DNA from: Caballeronia sp. BR00000012568055
GTDB taxonomy: Bacteria; Pseudomonadota; Gammaproteobacteria; Burkholderiales; Burkholderiaceae
Direction: 5' to 3'
Length of the DNA stretch: 42,634 bases
Assembly: GCF_029439455.1 (NCBI RefSeq)
Contig: NZ_JAQFVG010000335.1
Span: forward strand, 1-42,634
Positions 31,242 through 40,819 of this stretch are shown piece by piece. Made by a program: the position numbers and the translations under genes. Within the stretch, counting starts at the first letter, position 1. Every line of letters begins with the position of its first letter. Under the pieces are notes generated by a model. It made no database searches. It had not been told where the DNA came from and saw nothing but the letters and a program-made list of their open reading frames with translations.

Positions 31242-32516
31242 ATGAAACTCGACTCCTACTGGCTCGATACCGCGCCTCAGTTGCTCCCGACATGCGAAGG
31301 CCCGACCGATGGTCAGGCCGATGTCGTCGTGATCGGCGGCGGGTTCACGGGTTTGTCGGCGGCGCTGGCTCTGAGCAAACGCGGCGCGAGCGTCGCGGTG
31401 CTCGATGCCGGACGCATCGGCGGCGGGGCGTCGGGACGTAACGGCGGTCAGTGCAATACGGGCGTCGCGCAGGATTATGCGGCGCTGCGTGCGCAGCTTG
31501 GCGTGGAGCGTGCGCAAGGGTGTTATCGCGCGTATGCGGCGGCGGTCGAAACCGTCGAACGTCTGATTCGCGAAGAACAGATCGATTGCGATTATCTGGC
31601 CTCGGGCAAGCTCAAGCTCGCGGCCAAACCGCATCATCTGGAGCATATCGCGCAGACGGCTGAATTGATTCGGCGTGAAGTTGATTCGGATATCGAAGTA
31701 TTGAATAAAGAGCAGGTTCGCAGCGAAGTGCAGTCGGATAGCTTTTACGGCGGCTTGCTGCAAAAGCACGGCGGACAGATGCATATGGGCAAGTTCGCTG
31801 CGGGTCTGGCGACGGCTGCGGTGCGTCAGGGTGCGCGGCTGTACGAGCATGCCGAAGTCACGGCGATTGCGAAGGAAGCGGGCGCGTATCGCATCGAATC
31901 GAAGCGCGGTGCGTTGCGCGCGAATCAGGTGTTGATCGCAACAGGGCCGTCGAAACATGGTCCGTTCGCGTGGTATCGGCGCAGGCTGGCGCCGGTTGGC
32001 TCGTTCATCATCGTGACGGAACCGTTGCCTGCTGAACAACTGAATCAACTCTTGCCGAATCGGCGCTCGTACACCACGAGTCGGCTGATGCACAACTACT
32101 TTCGCGTCACGTCCGACTCGCGCCTGCTGCTCGGCGGACGTGCGCGATTCACCGCGTCCGAGCGTCCGTCCGATGCCAAAAGCGGTCGCATTTTGCAAGC
32201 GAATCTCGCGTCCATTTTCCCGAGCCTGAGCGATGCGCGCATCGACTATTGCTGGGGCGGTCTGGTCGATATCACCGCCGATCGCCTGCCCCGCGCAGGC
32301 CAGCATGACGGCATCTATTTTTCGATGGGCTACAGCGGCCACGGCACGCAAATGTCCACGCACATGGGCCAGGTGATGGCCGAGGTGATGAACGGCAACG
32401 CGGCCGCGAATCCGTGGCGCGATTTCGACTGGCCCGCGATTCCGGGTCACACGGGCAAGCCGTGGTTTCTGCCGCTCGTCGGCGCGTATTACTCGATCAA
32501 AGACGTTTTCTATTGA
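31242..32516 (+). CDS. FAD-dependent oxidase/dehydrogenase, PuuB-like (DAO family)
   Basis: The 424-residue flavoprotein has the Rossmann FAD motif VVVIGGGFTGLSAALALSKRGASVAVLDAGRIGGGASGRNGGQCNTG (residues 27-73). A C-terminal part includes YCWGGLVDITADRLPRAG and SMGYSGHGTQMSTHMGQ. This layout matches gamma-glutamylputrescine oxidase and related amine oxidases, which release an aldehyde from an N-substituted amine. It is encoded 25 bp after the HAD gene and 57 bp before the binding-protein gene of the ABC importer. The adjacent aldehyde dehydrogenase would be a natural partner. The real amine substrate is unknown. Confidence 0.85.
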   Translation: MKLDSYWLDTAPQLLPTCEGPTDGQADVVVIGGGFTGLSAALALSKRGASVAVLDAGRIGGGASGRNGGQCNTGVAQDYAALRAQLGVERAQGCYRAYAAAVETVERLIREEQIDCDYLASGKLKLAAKPHHLEHIAQTAELIRREVDSDIEVLNKEQVRSEVQSDSFYGGLLQKHGGQMHMGKFAAGLATAAVRQGARLYEHAEVTAIAKEAGAYRIESKRGALRANQVLIATGPSKHGPFAWYRRRLAPVGSFIIVTEPLPAEQLNQLLPNRRSYTTSRLMHNYFRVTSDSRLLLGGRARFTASERPSDAKSGRILQANLASIFPSLSDARIDYCWGGLVDITADRLPRAGQHDGIYFSMGYSGHGTQMSTHMGQVMAEVMNGNAAANPWRDFDWPAIPGHTGKPWFLPLVGAYYSIKDVFY

Positions 32517-32573
32517 AGCGGTTCTGAAAAACCGCCGACCTACTTATAACGCCCCTCTCTAGCGGAGAAGTCC

Positions 32574-34199
32574 ATGAGCATCGATCGAACGACTGAAGCA
32601 GCCGCCCATGCCGATGCCGGCACGCGTCTGGAAGAACTGACACGCAAAGGCGCGTCGCGTCGCAGCGTCCTTCGCGCGATGGCCGCAGGCGGACTCATGT
32701 CGATGACCGGCGCGGGCCTGCTCACGACGAGCGGCGCAGCGCTCGCACAAGCGAACAAGCCGAAGCAGGGCGGACGCATTCGCGTGGCGACGCAATCCTC
32801 CTCCGCCGCCGATACCCTCGATCCCGCCAAAGGCGCACTCGGCACCGACTACGCGCGCGCCTTCATGTTCTACAGCGGCCTGACCGAGCTGGATAATCAT
32901 CTCGGCGCGAAAATGGCGCTGGCCGAATCGCTCGATACGAAGGACGCGACCGTGTGGGTCGTGAAGCTGCGCAGCGGCGTGCAGTTCCACGACGGCAAGT
33001 CGCTCACGCCGCAAGACGTGGTCTTCTCGCTGATGCGCCACAAAGATCCGGCGATCGGCTCGAAAGCGAAAACGCTCGCGGATCAGTTCAAGGAAGTGAA
33101 GGTCACCGGCCCGAACGAACTGACCATCACGCTGTCCGGCGCAAACGCCGACCTGCCCGTGATCCTCGCCGATTCGCACTTCCTCATCATCAAGGACGGC
33201 ACGACGGATTTCAAAACCGCCATCGGCACCGGCCCGTTCAAGGTCAAGGAATTCTCGCCGGGCGTGCGCACGGTCGGCGTGCGCAACGAGAAGTACTGGA
33301 AACCAGGCATGCCGCATCTGGACGAAGTGGAACTCGTTGGCATTGCTGATGAACCCGCGCGCGTCAACGCACTGATGTCGGGCGACGTGCAACTCATCAA
33401 CGCCGTCAGCGCGCGTTCGACGGAGCGCATCAAAAGCACGCCGGGTTTCAACGTGCTCGAAACGAAGACCGGCCAATACACCGATCTCATCATGCGCGAT
33501 GACGGCGGCATCACCGGCAATGCGGATTTCCGGCGCGGCATGACGTATCTGATGGATCGCGAGCAGATGCGCAAGACGATCTTTCGTGGCTACGGCGCGA
33601 TCGGCAACGATCAGCCGATCGATCCGTCCAACAAGTACTACATGGCCGGCTTGCCGCAACGCGCCTTCGATCCGGACAAGGCGAAATTCCACTTCCAGAA
33701 AGCCAAACTCGGCAGCACGCCGATCCAGCTTTACGCATCGCCCGCCGCCGAAGGTTCGGTCGAAATGGCCGTGCTGATGCAGCAGGTCGCGCCGCAAGCG
33801 GGCATCAATCTGCAAGTCACGCGCGTGCCGTCGGATGGCTACTGGTCGAACCATTGGATGAAGCATCCGCTCGGCTTCGGCAACATCAACGCGCGCCCGA
33901 GCGCGGACGTGATCTTCACGCAGTTCTTCAAATCCGATGCACCATGGAACGAAGCCAACTGGAAAAGCGCCCAGTTTGACCAAATGCTGGTCGCGGCACG
34001 CGGCGAACCGGACGACGCCAAGCGCAAGAAGATCTACGGCGATATGCAGGAACTCGTGCATACGGACGGCGGCATCGGCATTCCGATGTTCCAGAGTTCG
34101 CTCGATGCGCACACCAGCAAGCTCAAAGGCCTGGGCGGCATTCCGCTGGCTGGCCTGATGGGCTGGATGTTCGCGGAAAACGTCTGGCTCGACGCCTGA
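32574..34199 (+). CDS. ABC transporter periplasmic binding protein, family 5 (peptide/opine type)
   Basis: The 541-residue protein opens with a twin-arginine signal, SRRSVLRAMAAGGLMSMTGAGLL, ending near SGAALAQA. It continues with the family 5 pattern: GGRIRVATQSSSAADTLDPAK, then VWVVKLRSGVQFHDGKSLTPQDVVFSLMRHKDP, and TDLIMRDDGGITGNADFRRGMTYLMDREQM. Such proteins bind di- and oligopeptides, nickel complexes or opines in the periplasm. A Tat signal is unusual but known for this family. Two permease genes and a fused ATPase gene follow immediately. The ligand is unknown. Confidence 0.92.
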   Translation: MSIDRTTEAAAHADAGTRLEELTRKGASRRSVLRAMAAGGLMSMTGAGLLTTSGAALAQANKPKQGGRIRVATQSSSAADTLDPAKGALGTDYARAFMFYSGLTELDNHLGAKMALAESLDTKDATVWVVKLRSGVQFHDGKSLTPQDVVFSLMRHKDPAIGSKAKTLADQFKEVKVTGPNELTITLSGANADLPVILADSHFLIIKDGTTDFKTAIGTGPFKVKEFSPGVRTVGVRNEKYWKPGMPHLDEVELVGIADEPARVNALMSGDVQLINAVSARSTERIKSTPGFNVLETKTGQYTDLIMRDDGGITGNADFRRGMTYLMDREQMRKTIFRGYGAIGNDQPIDPSNKYYMAGLPQRAFDPDKAKFHFQKAKLGSTPIQLYASPAAEGSVEMAVLMQQVAPQAGINLQVTRVPSDGYWSNHWMKHPLGFGNINARPSADVIFTQFFKSDAPWNEANWKSAQFDQMLVAARGEPDDAKRKKIYGDMQELVHTDGGIGIPMFQSSLDAHTSKLKGLGGIPLAGLMGWMFAENVWLDA

Positions 34200-34266
34200 T
34201 CTCCGTGGTTCACGACGCGCGCTGCGTTCTGAGCGGCGCGCGTCTTAAAGAAGGAGGCGATATCCG

Positions 34267-35223
34267 ATGAAAGCTCACGCGCAACGACTCATCGCCGCGC
34301 GCTTTGGTCTCGCGCTGCTCACGCTGCTGCTGGTGTCGATGGTGGTGTTCGGTATTACCGGACTCCTGCCCGGCGATGCCGCGCAGCAAGCGCTGGGACA
34401 AGCCGCGACGCCCGAGCAGGTGACGGCGCTTCGCCATCAGTTCGGTCTGGATCAGCCGGCCATTTCGCGCTATGTGCAATGGCTGGTGCATGTGGTGAGC
34501 GGCAACTTCGGCACGTCGCTGTCGAACAATCTGCCCGTGCGCGAGCTGATCGCGACGCGATTGCCGAATTCGCTGGTGCTGGCCGGATTGACGGCGCTGG
34601 TGTCCGTGCCGGTGGCCTTGTTCATCGGTATTGCATCGGCGATGTATCGCGGTTCGCTGCTCGACCGCGCGCTGAATGTGCTGACGCTTTCCACGGTCGC
34701 CGTGCCGGAGTTTCTGGTTGCGACCATCGCCGTGCTGATTTTCGCGGTGAAGCTGCGCTGGTTGCCGGCGCTGTCGTATCTGTCGGATGTGTCTTCGTTC
34801 GGCGCACTGGTCAAGACGTACGCAATGCCCGTCATGACGCTGTGCTGCGTGATCGTCGCGCAGATGGCGCGCATGACGCGTGCGGCGGTGCTCGATCAGC
34901 TCAACGCATCGTATGTGGAAATGGCCTTGCTCAAAGGCGCTTCGCCGATGCGCATCGTCCTGCGCCACGTGCTGCCGAACACCATCGGCCCGATCGCCAA
35001 TGCGGTCGCGCTGAGTTTGTCGTATCTGTTCGGCGGCGTGGTGATCGTCGAGTCGATCTTCAATTATCCGGGCCTGGCGAGCCTGATGGTCGATGCCGTC
35101 ACCAACCGCGATCTCCCGCTCGTACAAGGCTGCGTGATGGTGTTCTGCGCGGCGTATCTCGTGCTCGTGCTGATCGCGGATCTGGCTCAAATCGTCTCCA
35201 ACCCGAGGCTGCGTCAACGATGA
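34267..35223 (+). CDS. ABC transporter permease, DppB type
   Basis: The 318-residue inner-membrane protein has the DppB/OppB pattern: an N-terminal membrane helix (RFGLALLTLLLVSMVVFGITGLLPGDAAQ), a periplasmic segment with QFGLDQPAISRYVQWLVHVVSGNFGTSL, and five later helices. The EAA loop reads ASYVEMALLKGASPMRIVLRHVLPNTIGPIANAVAL, which contacts the ATPase. GGAGG lies nine bases upstream of the ATG. It overlaps the next permease gene by four bases (ATGA at 35220-35223), so the two are translationally coupled. Confidence 0.93.
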   Translation: MKAHAQRLIAARFGLALLTLLLVSMVVFGITGLLPGDAAQQALGQAATPEQVTALRHQFGLDQPAISRYVQWLVHVVSGNFGTSLSNNLPVRELIATRLPNSLVLAGLTALVSVPVALFIGIASAMYRGSLLDRALNVLTLSTVAVPEFLVATIAVLIFAVKLRWLPALSYLSDVSSFGALVKTYAMPVMTLCCVIVAQMARMTRAAVLDQLNASYVEMALLKGASPMRIVLRHVLPNTIGPIANAVALSLSYLFGGVVIVESIFNYPGLASLMVDAVTNRDLPLVQGCVMVFCAAYLVLVLIADLAQIVSNPRLRQR

Positions 35224-36140
35224 ACCGAAACGTCAATCCTCACGCCTCCACCGTGTTCTACGAAAGCGACGACGAAGACGCATCGACGCCGGCGGTGCGA
35301 CAAGGCTTCTTCAAGCGCCTCCTTCGACGCTTCTCCGTGCTCGGGCTGATCGGCTTGCTTATCGTCGTGTTCTGGCTGGCGATCGCGCTTATCGGGCCGG
35401 TGGTTGCGCCGTACAAGGGGGGGGCTTTTACATCGACGGAAGTGTTCGGCTCGTATAGCGCTGCGCACTTGCTCGGCACCGATTATCTCGGCCGCGACAT
35501 GCTGAGCCGCATTCTCTACGGCACGCAATACACCGTCGGTCTCGCGTTGGCGGCGACCGTGCTGGCGAGTTGCATCGGCACATTCTTCGGACTACTGGCG
35601 GCTGTATCGGGCGAATGGGTCGATGAAATCCTCAGCCGTTTGTTCGATGCGCTGATCTCCATCCCCAGCAAGATTCTCGCGCTCGTCGTCGTGGCCGCCT
35701 TCGGCTCCTCCATTCCGATGCTGATGATGGTCGCCGCGCTCGCTTATATTCCCGGCGCGTTCCGTATTTCGCGTTCGCTCGCGGTCAACATCATGTCGCT
35801 CGAATACGTGCAGGTGGCGCGGGCGCGCGGCGAAAAGCTGTTTTATATCGCGCGCGTGGAAGTGCTGCCCAACATGATTCATCCGATGCTCGCGGACTTC
35901 GGCTTGCGCTTCGTGTTCATCGTGTTGCTGCTTTCGGGTCTGAGCTTTCTCGGCCTCGGCGTGCAGCCGCCGAACGCGGATTGGGGATCGCTGGTGCGCG
36001 AGAACATCGGCGGATTGGCGGAAGGCGCGCCTGCGGTGCTGATGCCCGCCATCGCCATTGCGACGCTGACGGTCGGCGTGAATCTGCTTATCGATAGCTT
36101 GCGCCGCCATGTCGCCGCAGCGCAGGGAGGCGGCAAATGA
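35220..36140 (+). CDS. ABC transporter permease, DppC type
   Basis: The 306-residue protein begins MNRNVNPHASTVFYESDDEDAST, a soluble N-terminal part, then the DppC-type membrane domain with HLLGTDYLGRDMLSRILYGTQYTVGLALAATVLA. The EAA loop is EYVQVARARGEKLFYIARVEVLPNMIHPMLADFG. About six membrane segments are visible. The ATG overlaps the previous stop, and its own stop overlaps the ATG of the ATPase gene (ATGA at 36137-36140). The frame is open much farther upstream (to 34479), but that part lies inside the DppB gene. Confidence 0.93.
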   Translation: MNRNVNPHASTVFYESDDEDASTPAVRQGFFKRLLRRFSVLGLIGLLIVVFWLAIALIGPVVAPYKGGAFTSTEVFGSYSAAHLLGTDYLGRDMLSRILYGTQYTVGLALAATVLASCIGTFFGLLAAVSGEWVDEILSRLFDALISIPSKILALVVVAAFGSSIPMLMMVAALAYIPGAFRISRSLAVNIMSLEYVQVARARGEKLFYIARVEVLPNMIHPMLADFGLRFVFIVLLLSGLSFLGLGVQPPNADWGSLVRENIGGLAEGAPAVLMPAIAIATLTVGVNLLIDSLRRHVAAAQGGGK

Positions 36141-37972
36141 CGACGAATATGATCGAAGTGAAGGGCTTGCGCGTGGTCGCGGGCCGCGCGCCGGATGCGG
36201 TCGTCGAGATCGTGAAGGGCGTGGATTTCTCGGTGAAAAAGGGCGAAGTGCTGGCGCTGATCGGCGAATCGGGATCGGGCAAGACGACGATCGCGCTGTC
36301 GCTGTTGGGTCATGCGCGCGGCGGCTGTTCGATTGCGGGCGGCAGCGTAAAGATCGGCGATGTCGATGTGTTGTCGCTCGATGAAAAAGGTCGTCGCGCG
36401 TTGCGGGCGCGCACGGTCGCGTATGTCGCGCAGAGCGCATCGGCGGGCTTCAATCCGGCGCGCACGATCATGGATCAGGTGACCGAACCGGCGTTGCTGC
36501 ACAAACTGATGTCGCCTGCCGCCGCGCGTGAGAAGGCGATCGGTCTGTTCCGCGCGCTGGCCTTGCCGATGCCGGAAACCATCGGCGCGCGTTATCCGCA
36601 TCAGGTATCGGGCGGGCAGTTGCAGCGGCTGATGGCCGCGATGGCGCTGATCACCGATCCCGCTGTCGTCGTGTTCGATGAACCGACCACCGCGCTCGAT
36701 GTGACCACGCAGATCGAAGTGCTCGCGGCGTTCAAGCGCGTGGTGCGCGAACTCGGCACGACGGCCGTTTATGTATCGCACGATCTGGCCGTGGTGGCGC
36801 AGATGGCAGATCGTATCGTCGTACTAAATGGTGGACGCGTGCGCGAAAACGGCGCGACCGCGCAAGTGCTCGATGCGCCCGCCGACGACTACACGCGTCA
36901 GTTGGTGTCGGCTACGCGCCGACCTGAATTCGAACTCTGCGCACCCGATGCCGCGCGTGAAGTGCCGCTGCTCGAAATCCGCGGCTTGAGCGCTGGTTAC
37001 GGAAAGATCGATGCCAAAGGCGTGCCCGCCGTGCGCGTGCTCGACGATGTGAGCCTGAAGATTGCGCGTGGCGCGACGCTCGGTGTGATCGGCGAATCGG
37101 GATCGGGGAAGACGACGCTGGCGCGGGTGGTCGCGGGATTGGTGGATCGCGCGCGCGGCGATGTGCTGCTCGACGGGAAGCCGTTGCCCGCGAAGCTGTC
37201 AGAGCGCACGCTCGATCAGTATCGTCGTGTGCAGATCGTGTTTCAGAATGCCGATACCGCGCTGAATCCGAGCCGCACCATCGCCGATATTCTCGCGCGG
37301 CCGATGAATTTCTATCACGGTCTGCGCGGCGCGGCGGCGCAGAAGCGCATGCTGGAATTGCTCGATCTGGTGAAACTGCCTGCATCGATCGCGAAGCGTC
37401 AGCCGATTGGCTTGTCGGGCGGACAGAAGCAGCGCGTGAATCTGGCGCGTGCGCTCGCCGCGAAACCCGAACTGATTCTCTGCGATGAAGTCACGTCCGC
37501 ACTCGATACCGTCGTCGGGGCCGCGATCCTCGATCTGCTCGCGGAATTGCGCCGCGAACTCGGCGTGTCGTACATGTTCATCAGCCACGATATTTCGACG
37601 GTCAAAGCCATCTGCGATGAAGTGATCGTGCTGTACGCGGGCCAATGCGTGGAAGCCGGCCAGCGCGATGCGCTTTCGCATCCGCCGTATCACCCGTACA
37701 CGGGTTTGCTGGTCGATTCGGTGCCCGCGCTGCAACCCGGCTGGCTCGATACGCGACGCGCTTCTGCATTGGCGAGCTTGCCTGCGATAGGTCCTGATCG
37801 AGAAGTGGCGGAACTGTGCAGCTTCCGTTCGCGGTGCGCGGCGCGTATCGACGGAAAATGCAATGTGACGCCGCCGTCGAAGAAGAAACTGCCGTCGGGC
37901 GCGGAGATTCTGTGTCACCACCCCGCCGAAGATTTGATGCGCATGCAGGGCATGGAAACGGTGGCAGCATGA
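36137..37972 (+). CDS. ABC transporter ATPase with both DppD- and DppF-type domains fused
   Basis: The 611-residue protein carries two complete nucleotide-binding domains. Domain one has Walker A GESGSGKTT (43-51), signature VSGGQLQRLMAAMAL and Walker B AVVVFDEPTTALD. Domain two has Walker A GESGSGKTTLARV from about residue 319, signature LSGGQKQRVNLARAL and Walker B ELILCDEVTSALD. A C-terminal oligopeptide-transporter extension with Cys residues (ELCSFRSRCAARIDGKCNV) ends the protein. Peptide and opine importers usually have two separate ATPases; the fused form is a known alternative. It energises the permease pair encoded upstream. Its stop overlaps the ATG of the next gene. Confidence 0.93.
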   Translation: MTTNMIEVKGLRVVAGRAPDAVVEIVKGVDFSVKKGEVLALIGESGSGKTTIALSLLGHARGGCSIAGGSVKIGDVDVLSLDEKGRRALRARTVAYVAQSASAGFNPARTIMDQVTEPALLHKLMSPAAAREKAIGLFRALALPMPETIGARYPHQVSGGQLQRLMAAMALITDPAVVVFDEPTTALDVTTQIEVLAAFKRVVRELGTTAVYVSHDLAVVAQMADRIVVLNGGRVRENGATAQVLDAPADDYTRQLVSATRRPEFELCAPDAAREVPLLEIRGLSAGYGKIDAKGVPAVRVLDDVSLKIARGATLGVIGESGSGKTTLARVVAGLVDRARGDVLLDGKPLPAKLSERTLDQYRRVQIVFQNADTALNPSRTIADILARPMNFYHGLRGAAAQKRMLELLDLVKLPASIAKRQPIGLSGGQKQRVNLARALAAKPELILCDEVTSALDTVVGAAILDLLAELRRELGVSYMFISHDISTVKAICDEVIVLYAGQCVEAGQRDALSHPPYHPYTGLLVDSVPALQPGWLDTRRASALASLPAIGPDREVAELCSFRSRCAARIDGKCNVTPPSKKKLPSGAEILCHHPAEDLMRMQGMETVAA

Positions 37973-38283
37973 ACGGACGCTTCGTACGAGTCGCGGAACA
38001 AGGACGCAAGTCGTTCGATATCCTGATCGATGGAAAACGCACATCGGCATTGGAAGGCGACACGCTGATGGTCGCGTTGCTCACTGCGCAAGACACGCTG
38101 CGCGACTCCGAATTCGGCGATGGCCGACGCGCCGGTTTCTGCGTGATGGGCGCGTGTCAGGACTGCTGGGTGTGGACGGCAAAGGGCGAACGCGTACGCG
38201 CATGCACGACGCCAGCGGTCGAAGGCATGTCGATCGTCACGCGGCTGGAACTGGCAACGGAGGGCGTATGGCCGCGCGTGTAA
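37969..38283 (+). CDS. Small (2Fe-2S)-binding subunit of an opine/hydroxyproline-type oxidase
   Basis: The 104-residue protein contains the Cys pattern GFCVMGACQDCWVW and a later RACTTPAVEG, a plant-ferredoxin-like [2Fe-2S] site. It matches in size and motif the small subunits of the HcnA/OoxA-type oxidase family. Its start overlaps the ATPase stop (ATGA at 37969-37972) and its end overlaps the following flavoprotein gene by 16 bp. It would pass electrons from the flavin subunits. The complex may be an opine oxidase, D-hydroxyproline dehydrogenase-like or HCN-synthase-like enzyme; the substrate is not decided by sequence alone. Confidence 0.88.
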   Translation: MNGRFVRVAEQGRKSFDILIDGKRTSALEGDTLMVALLTAQDTLRDSEFGDGRRAGFCVMGACQDCWVWTAKGERVRACTTPAVEGMSIVTRLELATEGVWPRV

Positions 38284-39656
38284 TCGTGATCGGTGCGGGA
38301 CCGGCGGGCGTGCGCGCGGCGCAAAAGCTCGTGCAGGCGGGCTTGCGGGCTGTTGTTATCGATGAAGGCCGAAGGGATGGCGGGCAGATTTATCGACGGC
38401 AGCCTGAGGATTTCAAGCGGTCTTATGAGGCTTTGTATGGCACCGAGGCCGAACGCGCCATGAAGCTTCATCAGGACTTCGATGCTTTGCGCGCGCAGAT
38501 CGACTTTGTGCCCGAGACGCTCGTGTGGAATATCGAACCGAATGCGGTGCATGTGGTGCAGGGCACACGGCATCGAAAGATTTCGTTCGATAAGCTAATC
38601 ATTTGTAGCGGCGCGACGGATCGGCTGATGCCGGTGCCGGGCTGGCATCATGCGGGCGCGTATAGCCTGGGTGGTGCGCAGGTCGCGTTGAAATCGCAGG
38701 GTTGCGCGATCGGATCGCGCGTCGTGATGATGGGCAGCGGGCCGCTGCTTTATCTCGTCGCATCGCAGTATGTGAAAGCAGGCGCGACGGTCGCGGCTGT
38801 GCTAGATACATCGACGTTGATGCAGCGTGTGCGCGCGTTGCCGTTGTTGCTTGCCGTTCCTTCGACGCTGAAAAAAGGCATCGCGTTGATGAGCGTGCTG
38901 AAGCGCGCGGGTGTGCCGGTGCATCGCGGTATCACGCCGGTTTCGATCGATGGCACGCCGGAGCATGGCGTTCAGGGCGTGCGGGTAACGCTTGCGAATG
39001 GTTCGACGCTCGAAGTGAAATGCGATGCCGTCGCGCTCGGTTATCACCTGCGTTCTGAAACGCAACTCGCCGATCTTGCGGGCTGTGAATTCCGCTTCGA
39101 TCAGGACCTGCAGCAATGGATTCCCTCCGTCGATGAAGATGGCCGCAGCAGCATAAAAAGCGTCTACGTCGCAGGCGATGGCGCACGCGTGCGCGGCGCG
39201 GATGCAGCGGAATGCGCGGGACAGCTGGCGGCTTGTGCTGCCTTGGCCGACCTGGGACTTGCTGTCGATGCTTCGGAAACCGAATCATTACGCAGCAAGT
39301 TATCGCGATTCACACGCTTTGCCGCTGGCTTGCGCGCCGCGTTTCCGTGGCCTGCGCGCTTCGCCGCAGCGTTGCCGGACGATACCATCGTCTGCCGATG
39401 CGAAGCCATCACCGCAGGCGAACTCCGCCGCGTGGTCAACGAAATGGGCGCGAAGGAAGCGAACCGCGCCAAGGCGTTTTCGCGCGTCGGCATGGGCCGA
39501 TGCCAGGGGCGTTTCTGCGCGCATGCCGGCGCGGAAGTGATCGCGGCGGAAGCGCGCGTGCCGCTCGAAGCGGTCGGTCGGTTGCGCGGACAAGCGCCCG
39601 TCAAACCTTTACCGATGTCGCTTGCATCGCAAGAAGAAAAGGAGACGAGCGAATGA
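38268..39656 (+). CDS. FAD/NAD(P)-type large subunit with C-terminal [2Fe-2S] (BFD-like) domain
   Basis: The 462-residue protein starts MAARVIVIGAGPAGVRAAQKLVQAGLRAVVIDEG, an FAD-binding Rossmann fold. It contains a second nucleotide-binding fold (VVMMGSGPLLYLVASQYVKAGATVAAV) and a C-terminal BFD-like segment with VCRCEAITAGELRRVVNEMG and GMGRCQGRFC. This layout matches the middle subunit (HcnB/OoxA-like) of heterotrimeric opine or hydroxyproline oxidases. The ATG at 38268 lies inside the end of the preceding gene, and the stop overlaps the following ATG at 39653, so the subunits are tightly coupled in translation. Confidence 0.9.
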   Translation: MAARVIVIGAGPAGVRAAQKLVQAGLRAVVIDEGRRDGGQIYRRQPEDFKRSYEALYGTEAERAMKLHQDFDALRAQIDFVPETLVWNIEPNAVHVVQGTRHRKISFDKLIICSGATDRLMPVPGWHHAGAYSLGGAQVALKSQGCAIGSRVVMMGSGPLLYLVASQYVKAGATVAAVLDTSTLMQRVRALPLLLAVPSTLKKGIALMSVLKRAGVPVHRGITPVSIDGTPEHGVQGVRVTLANGSTLEVKCDAVALGYHLRSETQLADLAGCEFRFDQDLQQWIPSVDEDGRSSIKSVYVAGDGARVRGADAAECAGQLAACAALADLGLAVDASETESLRSKLSRFTRFAAGLRAAFPWPARFAAALPDDTIVCRCEAITAGELRRVVNEMGAKEANRAKAFSRVGMGRCQGRFCAHAGAEVIAAEARVPLEAVGRLRGQAPVKPLPMSLASQEEKETSE

Positions 39657-40819
39657 ACGATCGCGCCGATGTGATCGTGATCGGCGGCGGCATCGTCGGC
39701 ACGACGACTGCGTTTTTTCTGAGCCGACGCAAGCGTTCCGTGATCCTGCTCGAACGCGGCCTGACCGGGCAGCAGGCGAGCGGCGTGAACTTCGGCGGCG
39801 TGCGTCGGCAAGGACGCGCGCTCGCGCAACTGGCGATGTCGAATCGCGCGATGGAAACGTGGCGACATTCGCGTGAATTGCTCGGTGAAGACGTGGAGTT
39901 CCTGCCATCGGGACATACGCGCGTGTGCTATCACGCACATGACGCAGAATACTTCCATCGTTATGCTAACGATGCGCGCGATCATGGACTCGATCTCGAA
40001 GTGCTCGAAGGCGAGGCTTTATTCAGGCGTTATCCGTTTCTCGGACGCGAAGTGTTGGCCGCATCGATTTCTCCACTCGATGGCCACGCGAATCCGCGAC
40101 TCGCTGCGCCTGCATTCGGGCGCGCTGCGGCGCGTGCGGGCGCTCGTGTCGTTGAGAATTGCGAAGTGGTGCGCGTGGAAAAAGAAGCGGGCGGCTTTCG
40201 CGTGGAGAGCGCGGCGGGCACGGTGTATCGCGCGGAACAAGTGCTGATTTGCGCGGGCGCATGGGCCAATACTTTATCGACTGAGTTAGGTGAACCCGTG
40301 CCGCTGGTCGCGCGCGGCCCGCAAATGGCGGTGACCGAACCCGTGCCTTATGTCTTCAAAGATTCGATGGGCGTGTACACATCGAACAAAGCGGAAAGCG
40401 TGTATTTCCGGCAGATACCGCGCGGAAATATCGTGCTCGGCGGCGGGCCGCCCGGCATTGCGGATATCGCCACTCGACGTGCTTCCGTGCTGCCGGAAAA
40501 CACGGTCGCGCAAGTGGCGCAATTCTGCCGCATGGTGCCCGCGCTCGGTGCGCTGAACTTGATTCGCGTGTGGAGCGGTGTGGAAAGTTATCTGCCGGAT
40601 TCGGAGCCGATCATTAGCCCGAGTTCGAAAGTGGATGGTCTTTTTTATGCGTTCGGCTTCAGCGGCTCGGGCTTTCAGATCGGGCCGGGCGTAGGCGAAA
40701 CTCTCGCCGAATTACTCGATACGGGCAGCACGCCGATCCCACTCGATTCGTTTTCCATCCGTCGATTCTTGAATTCCGTGCCGATGCGCGCGGAGTCGGC
40801 TACGTCCGAGACATCGTGA
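39653..40819 (+). CDS. DAO-family FAD oxidoreductase, catalytic subunit of the trimeric oxidase
   Basis: The 388-residue protein starts MNDRADVIVIGGGIVGTTTAFFLSRRKRSVILLERG and has a conserved DAO C-terminus with IRVWSGVESYLPDSEPIISPSSKVDGLFYAFGFSGSGFQIGPGVGE. It corresponds to the HcnC/OoxB/LhpB-like subunit, where substrate oxidation takes place. An A-G-x-W-A segment (ICAGAWANTL) binds the FAD. It overlaps the upstream gene by four bases and the downstream AraC gene by one base (TGATG). Relatives oxidise N-substituted amino acids, D-hydroxyproline or glycine. Confidence 0.9.
   Translation: MNDRADVIVIGGGIVGTTTAFFLSRRKRSVILLERGLTGQQASGVNFGGVRRQGRALAQLAMSNRAMETWRHSRELLGEDVEFLPSGHTRVCYHAHDAEYFHRYANDARDHGLDLEVLEGEALFRRYPFLGREVLAASISPLDGHANPRLAAPAFGRAAARAGARVVENCEVVRVEKEAGGFRVESAAGTVYRAEQVLICAGAWANTLSTELGEPVPLVARGPQMAVTEPVPYVFKDSMGVYTSNKAESVYFRQIPRGNIVLGGGPPGIADIATRRASVLPENTVAQVAQFCRMVPALGALNLIRVWSGVESYLPDSEPIISPSSKVDGLFYAFGFSGSGFQIGPGVGETLAELLDTGSTPIPLDSFSIRRFLNSVPMRAESATSETS

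Noticed and set aside
38902..39288. Minus-strand frames inside the FAD large subunit gene
   Set aside because: They are shadows with Arg/His-rich content opposite a clear flavoprotein.
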